From Magnetococcales bacterium DCbin4 (GTDB lineage: Bacteria; Pseudomonadota; Magnetococcia; Magnetococcales; UBA8363), in contig PEAN01000047.1 in assembly GCA_002753735.1 (NCBI GenBank), positions 1 through 32,314 on the forward strand: a DNA stretch of 32,314 bases, given 5' to 3'. The stretch's first letter is position 1. Every line of letters begins with the position of its first letter. Position numbers and translations under genes: made by a program. The notes beneath the pieces are model-generated. The model was not told where the DNA came from. It did not search any database and saw only the letters and a list, made by a program, of their open reading frames with translations. Of the stretch, positions 27,973 through 32,314 are shown piece by piece.

Positions 27973-28158
27973 ATGACTGATACCTTTCTCTCCGACCCAC
28001 CGATGTATGTTCTTCACCCATCGGTCGCTACCGATAACCCTGAAGAGGTTCCGGTATACACCTGCGCTGAACTGGCCATGCTTTTTGATATGATGGACAG
28101 CGATTCTTTACTGAATCTGGTCAATGTCAACGCCTTACCCGATTGTTCCAAAGGTTGA
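27973..28158 (+). CDS. Small acidic hypothetical protein (61 aa)
   Basis: The product begins MTDTFLSDPPMYVLHPSVAT and ends VNVNALPDCSKG. It is acidic, has no membrane segment and matches no family I recognise. The start at 27973 has GGGAGGG five to six bases upstream, an excellent ribosome site. The longer frame from 27913 lacks one and is rejected. It stands alone between a divergent efflux gene and a long gap, so it is independently expressed if real. Confidence 0.6.
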   Translation: MTDTFLSDPPMYVLHPSVATDNPEEVPVYTCAELAMLFDMMDSDSLLNLVNVNALPDCSKG

Positions 28159-29044
28159 TCCATGTTTCTGCCTGATGATCAAAACACATGGTTGACATCA
28201 TCAGTCCATGAAATGACCCCAAAATCAAAGGACGTGTCGGCCATTGGAATTGAAGCCAACACGTCCTGCTTTCCGTAACGTCATCTCCCCCCATCATTTC
28301 CGCCTCACAGAAAAAACCGACACTGCCTCCCATCGATTCAAATCCGGGTTTGACTGAGAAAGGTCGCCGGGGAAGGGTCATGTCATGCGTGAATGCACCC
28401 TCATCCAGTACGACATCCAACCCGTCTGCAACCTGCCCTTTTGGGGTGAGATCCCAATTTAATGGCAAAACATGTCTGATTGCGCGTTGAAGACGGGTCC
28501 GTCCGTCGCAGCAATACCCGATTCTGCCAACCAGAGGCCATTGATCTCAATCATGGCTGCAACTTTTGAATAAAAAAATACGCCTTCTTCCTCTTGGAAC
28601 GGCAAGAACCGTTTGCCGAATCATCCGTTTATTGATTGATATCGACCCTGTAATGTTCATCAATAGAAATATTTTCTTAATATTTTCATCTACAGAAAGG
28701 GATCATATAAAGATAAAGTCAGCTACATGCATTATTCCAAAAAGTATCATATCTAAACAAATGTCTTTCCATGAACGACAATATCCATATGCATCCGCAG
28801 AAAACAATCTGAAACAGACATCAACGAAGTGTACTGGTTCAGCGTGACACTACATTTTCACCCATTCAATTGTTCATTTGATTTTTATTTTTCTTCTTCA
28901 TCCAATGACTTATCCATTACATACAGGATCAGTACGACGAAAAAGCAGCGTAATCCTTTCCCAGTCCCAGAAAATCGGCTACCATCGCCAACCTCTTTGT
29001 TGAAAAATTCACCCCAACATTTCAAAACATACCCTTCAAAGATT
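28159..29044. other. 886-base gap without a convincing gene
   Basis: The left half has ordinary composition and holds an inverted repeat (28229-28267). A reverse open frame there (28127-28468) has no ribosome site and overlaps the preceding gene. From about 28560 the sequence is AT-rich with irregular, rare-codon-like open frames (28566-28847, and the in-frame extension upstream of the chemoreceptor) that do not look coding. It probably contains the chemoreceptor promoter. Confidence 0.5.
28229..28267. repeat. Hairpin-forming inverted repeat
   Basis: AGGACGTGT (28229-28237) pairs with ACACGTCCT (28259-28267). After one mismatch GGC (28239-28241) pairs with GCC (28255-28257), leaving a 13-base loop. 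No T-run follows, so it is more likely a protein site or RNA structure than a terminator. It lies 70 bases after the small gene. Confidence 0.5.
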
Positions 29045-32000
29045 ATGATCCGCTTACAAGATATCCGCATGAAACCCAAGCTGATCGGGTTATTTTTGGT
29101 GATCGGCATCATCCCACTGGCGTTGACGGTGAGCTTTGCCATCCTTTCTGCCCGTGATGCGCTGCTGCACAGTGCCTTCAGCACGATGGAGGCGGTGCGT
29201 GAGATGAAGAAGGGACAGATTGAGCGCTACTTTGGAGTCAAAAGGAATGAGATGCAGGGACTGCTTGGCAATGTCCAGGCTCTTCGCCAGGCAGCGATCA
29301 ATAATCTGCAAACCATCCAGACTTACAAACAAATTGAAATAGAACAGTTCTTCGCCAGCCTGGTCGAATCAATGCGCACCATCCATGACGACGTGATGTA
29401 CCAGCAGGCATTGGCCGAATTCGAACAGGTCTTTCAGGCGAACGGCGGCAAGGTCGAAGTTACTCATTGGAACGCCTCCCTCAGGGAATTCGATAAACGT
29501 CTACGGCAGGTTCAACAGCAGCACGCATGGTACGACCTGTTCCTGATCACCAAGGAGGGGGAAATTGTTTATACGGTTGCCAAGGAACCCGATCTCGGGC
29601 AATCGCTGCTGAAGGAACTGGCCTCCTCGAACTTCGGCCAGGCTTTCGCTGCCCAGCGCAAGAAACCGATGGGTGAAGTCACCTTTGCCGATTATGCCCC
29701 CTATGCCCCTTCCAACGGCCAACAGGCCGCCTTCGCCCTCATCGCCATCCCCGACGCCCAGGAAAAAGTAGCCGGATATGTGGCACTGCAAATTCCCACC
29801 GATCCCATCAACGCCATTATCAACAACCGGGAAGGATTGGGTGAGACCGGTGAGACCTATCTGGTGGGACAGGTTGGGTCAACCACCGCCTACCGCAGCG
29901 ACCGGCAGGTCAAATCGGGCAAGATCGGGGAGATCAAGAGCAGCTCCCTGATCACCAGGGCCTTCAAGGGAGAAAACGGTTTCTCTCTTGAAATTGACAG
30001 CACAGGGAGGCTGGAAATTTACACCTATCGCCCTTTGGCGATTCCGGGACTGAAGTGGGCCATCTTCACAAGCCAACTGACGGAAGAAGCATTCGCCCCC
30101 AAGCTGGAGGGAAGTGACAAGGACGCACTGGCCCAGTTTGTGATCAACAACAGCTATTATGACCTTTTCCTGATCAGCCCCAACGGCTACGTTTTCTATA
30201 CGGTGGCCCATGAACCCGACTATGAGTCCAACCTGCTCACCGGCCAGTTCAAGGATTCCAACCTGGGGCAGCTCATCAAAAAGTTGGTGGAAACCAAAAA
30301 GTTCGAATTTGCCGACTTCGCCCCCTATGCCCCCTCCAAGGGTGAACCAGCCGCGTTCATTGCCCAACCTTTATTGGATGGACAAGGGCAGATTGAATTG
30401 ATCGTGGGGTTACAGATTTCGGCAGATGCCATCAATGAACAGATGCAGGTGCGCAACGGCCTTGGCAGGAGTGGCGAAAGCTACCTGGTTGGACCTGACA
30501 AGCGGATGCGCTCCAACTCCTTCCTGGACCAGGAGGGACATTCCCTGAAGGCATCCTTTGCCGGAACGGTGGCCAGCAACGGGGTTGATACCGAAGGATC
30601 CCGTGCCGCCCTTGCCGGAGAAAAGGATGTCAGAATCATTATTGACTACAACGGCAATCCCGTGGTTTCCGCCTTCACCCCGGTCAAGGTATTCGATTTC
30701 ACCTGGGCATTGTTGGCAGAGATCGACCAGGCTGAAATCATGGAACCGATTCATGCCCTGATCCTGAAGAATGTGATCTCGGTGATGATTGTCATCGCGT
30801 TGGTCACCGTGATGGCCATCTGGGTCGCAACCGGAATTGCCAACCCGATCCTTGGAAGTGTTGAACTGGCCAGGCGTCTTTCGGGCGGCGATCTGACGGT
30901 CCGCATGGAAGCAAACCGCAGGGACGAGATCGGAGACATGGCCACGGCTTTGAACGGTATGGCCGTTGCGTTGGGCCGCATGGTGACCGACATCATGGCC
31001 AAGGCCAAACGTCTTGATCAGACTTCGTCTGAACTTGGGGAAGTGGCCGAACAGATGACCGATGGGGCAGGAGAACTTGCCCAACAGGCGTGCCAGGTGG
31101 CTGCCTCCAGTGAGGAAATGAGTGCCAACATGGAGACGATCGCTGCCGCCTCGCAGCAAATGTCCACCAATATGGGAACGGTTTCAGCCGCTGCTGCGCA
31201 GATGGCCAGTAACATGAACACCATCTCAGCCGCTGCCGAAGAGGCCAACACCAACCTCAATACGGTGGCCGCCGCATCCGAAGAGGCATCCGTGAGCATG
31301 ACCCACGTCCAGGATGCCGCCCAGCGAACCGCGACAAACGTTTCTTCCGTGGCCGGCTCCGTCGAAGAGATGAATTCATCCCTGGGAAAGGTTCGCTCTC
31401 TTTGCGAGGCTGCGACTGGAGAGGCGGACCAGGCTGGTGGCAGCGTGCAACGCGCCTCCGAGGTGATGGAAAAACTGGCGAATTCTGCCCAGGAGATCGG
31501 CAAGGTCGTCGAAATTATCAACTCAATCGCCGACCAGACCAACATGCTGGCGCTCAATGCTTCAATCGAGGCCGCCGGAGCGGGAGAAGTCGGCAACGGG
31601 TTTGCGGTCGTGGCCAACGAGGTCAAGGAGCTGGCACGCCAAACCGCTCAAGCGACGCAGATGATTGCCAACCAGATCAACGCCATCCAGGACAACGCCA
31701 AGAACGCGGGCTCCACCACCCATCAGGTGTCGGAGATCATCAGACGACTTGGCAAATCCAACGGTGATATTCTACGGGCGGTTGATGATCAAACCCGGAC
31801 CCTGGGAGAGATCACCCACTCCATGGGAGAAACCTCCCAGGAGACCCACGAGGTGACCGGGCGGGTTGGTGAGGCGACTCGGGGTATTGAGGAAGTTGCC
31901 CGAAGCGTCATGGAAATCTCTTCCGGCATCAGCGAGGTGACCCGCAACGTCTCCGAGGCTTCCTCCGGGGTTGGGGAAATGACCCGCCGTATCGCCGAAA

Positions 32001-32203
32001 CCTCTGCCGGGGCTGAAGATGTCACCAGTAACGTCACCGCCGCCTCTGCCGCGGTGCATCAGGTGGCCGAAAGCATGAGCCACGTCAACAGCGCCGCAGA
32101 GAAAATGCAGAATCTCAGCGGTACCGTCAACGAACGGGCTCAGGAGATGGCTGCCATCGCCACCGAGCTGAACGATCAGCTCAACCAGTTCAAAATCGCC
32201 TGA
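29045..32203 (+). CDS. Methyl-accepting chemotaxis protein with two Cache-type sensor modules
   Basis: From ATG 29045 the protein has 1052 residues. A first membrane helix (about 13-35) and a second (about 575-597) enclose a 540-residue periplasmic sensor. The sensor holds two similar Cache-like modules: [21 protein letters not shown]...[13 protein letters not shown], and [21 protein letters not shown]...[17 protein letters not shown] follows, then a long coiled signalling domain with the CheA/CheW-binding tip around [20 protein letters not shown] and [16 protein letters not shown]. The C-terminus QLNQFKIA is typical, with no CheR-docking pentapeptide. The frame is open further upstream to 28829, but that part is AT-rich and unlike coding sequence. 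ATG 29069 (MKPKLIG) is an alternative. No other che gene is nearby. Confidence 0.94.
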   Translation: MIRLQDIRMKPKLIGLFLVIGIIPLALTVSFAILSARDALLHSAFSTMEAVREMKKGQIERYFGVKRNEMQGLLGNVQALRQAAINNLQTIQTYKQIEIEQFFASLVESMRTIHDDVMYQQALAEFEQVFQANGGKVEVTHWNASLREFDKRLRQVQQQHAWYDLFLITKEGEIVYTVAKEPDLGQSLLKELASSNFGQAFAAQRKKPMGEVTFADYAPYAPSNGQQAAFALIAIPDAQEKVAGYVALQIPTDPINAIINNREGLGETGETYLVGQVGSTTAYRSDRQVKSGKIGEIKSSSLITRAFKGENGFSLEIDSTGRLEIYTYRPLAIPGLKWAIFTSQLTEEAFAPKLEGSDKDALAQFVINNSYYDLFLISPNGYVFYTVAHEPDYESNLLTGQFKDSNLGQLIKKLVETKKFEFADFAPYAPSKGEPAAFIAQPLLDGQGQIELIVGLQISADAINEQMQVRNGLGRSGESYLVGPDKRMRSNSFLDQEGHSLKASFAGTVASNGVDTEGSRAALAGEKDVRIIIDYNGNPVVSAFTPVKVFDFTWALLAEIDQAEIMEPIHALILKNVISVMIVIALVTVMAIWVATGIANPILGSVELARRLSGGDLTVRMEANRRDEIGDMATALNGMAVALGRMVTDIMAKAKRLDQTSSELGEVAEQMTDGAGELAQQACQVAASSEEMSANMETIAAASQQMSTNMGTVSAAAAQMASNMNTISAAAEEANTNLNTVAAASEEASVSMTHVQDAAQRTATNVSSVAGSVEEMNSSLGKVRSLCEAATGEADQAGGSVQRASEVMEKLANSAQEIGKVVEIINSIADQTNMLALNASIEAAGAGEVGNGFAVVANEVKELARQTAQATQMIANQINAIQDNAKNAGSTTHQVSEIIRRLGKSNGDILRAVDDQTRTLGEITHSMGETSQETHEVTGRVGEATRGIEEVARSVMEISSGISEVTRNVSEASSGVGEMTRRIAETSAGAEDVTSNVTAASAAVHQVAESMSHVNSAAEKMQNLSGTVNERAQEMAAIATELNDQLNQFKIA

Positions 32204-32314
32204 TGGCCGATCCTTGACAGGTATGGATTCTACTTCTACTTTGTCACATTCATTAATCAGGGATTGTTGACACTCGAAAAATTATTGAAAGAAAAAAGGG
32301 GGCTTAAGGGATTG
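32204..32314. other. Trailing intergenic sequence
   Basis: No terminator is evident after the chemoreceptor gene. A TTGACA hexamer lies at 32267-32272, without a good -10 at the usual distance. The window ends before any further gene can be identified. Confidence 0.3.

Noticed and set aside
28127-28468. Reverse 113-codon frame after the small gene
   Set aside because: It begins with TTG, has no ribosome site, overlaps the better-supported 61-residue gene and matches no family I recognise.
28566-28847. 93-codon forward frame in the AT-rich gap
   Set aside because: Codon use is unlike neighbouring genes and no ribosome site is visible.
28829-29044. N-terminal extension of the chemoreceptor frame
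   Set aside because: The sequence is AT-rich and the membrane helix expected at the N-terminus starts right after ATG 29045.
32267-32272. TTGACA near the window end as a promoter
   Set aside because: No acceptable -10 element at 16-18 bases and no gene in view.

Overview
The window is about 32 kb of a Gram-negative chromosome with moderately high GC. The signal peptides, lipoprotein boxes, a TolC-type outer-membrane protein, a MASE1 hybrid kinase, GGDEF signalling and a large chemoreceptor all point to Pseudomonadota. The style (many signalling proteins, TPR-glycosyltransferase, AMIN fusion) would suit a magnetotactic Magnetococcia-type bacterium, but no marker gene in the window proves that. 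No tRNA, rRNA or magnetosome gene was seen.

Layout. (1) Bases 63-7687, minus strand: a CHAT protease / NB-ARC NTPase / TPR protein translationally coupled (ATGA overlap) to a calcineurin-type metallophosphoesterase, preceded on the same strand by a three-gene set also joined by ATGA overlaps (CNB-GGDEF cyclase, EamA permease, DUF4344 metallopeptidase). (2) Bases 7910-15743, plus strand: a CbpA-type DnaJ protein with a terminator, then an exported HEAT-repeat protein, a 1540-residue lipoprotein with a Ser/Gly/Thr linker, a strong terminator and a metzincin lipoprotein. (3) Bases 15744-17930: a leader-like spacer with a perfect 12-bp inverted repeat whose arms contain DnaA-box consensus 9-mers, a CRISPR array of 16 repeats and 15 spacers without cas genes, a broken transposase and a hairpin. 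(4) Bases 18031-27685: a hybrid histidine kinase (minus) divergent from cobT, a TPR-glycosyltransferase, a MntA/HepT (MNT-HEPN) toxin-antitoxin pair whose toxin carries an in-frame amber codon, and an AMIN-TolC fusion (minus). (5) Bases 27973-32203: a 61-residue orphan protein, a long AT-rich gap and a double-Cache chemoreceptor.

The best candidate for an undescribed system is the CHAT-NB-ARC-TPR plus metallophosphoesterase pair. It has the sensor (TPR), switch (NB-ARC) and effector (CHAT protease) architecture of programmed-death or anti-phage STAND proteins, its TPRs are three almost identical 120-bp copies, and a hydrolase is coupled to it. The CRISPR array, the IS remnant and the HEPN-MNT pair suggest a chromosome that collects defence and mobile functions. 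Whether these act together cannot be read from sequence alone.
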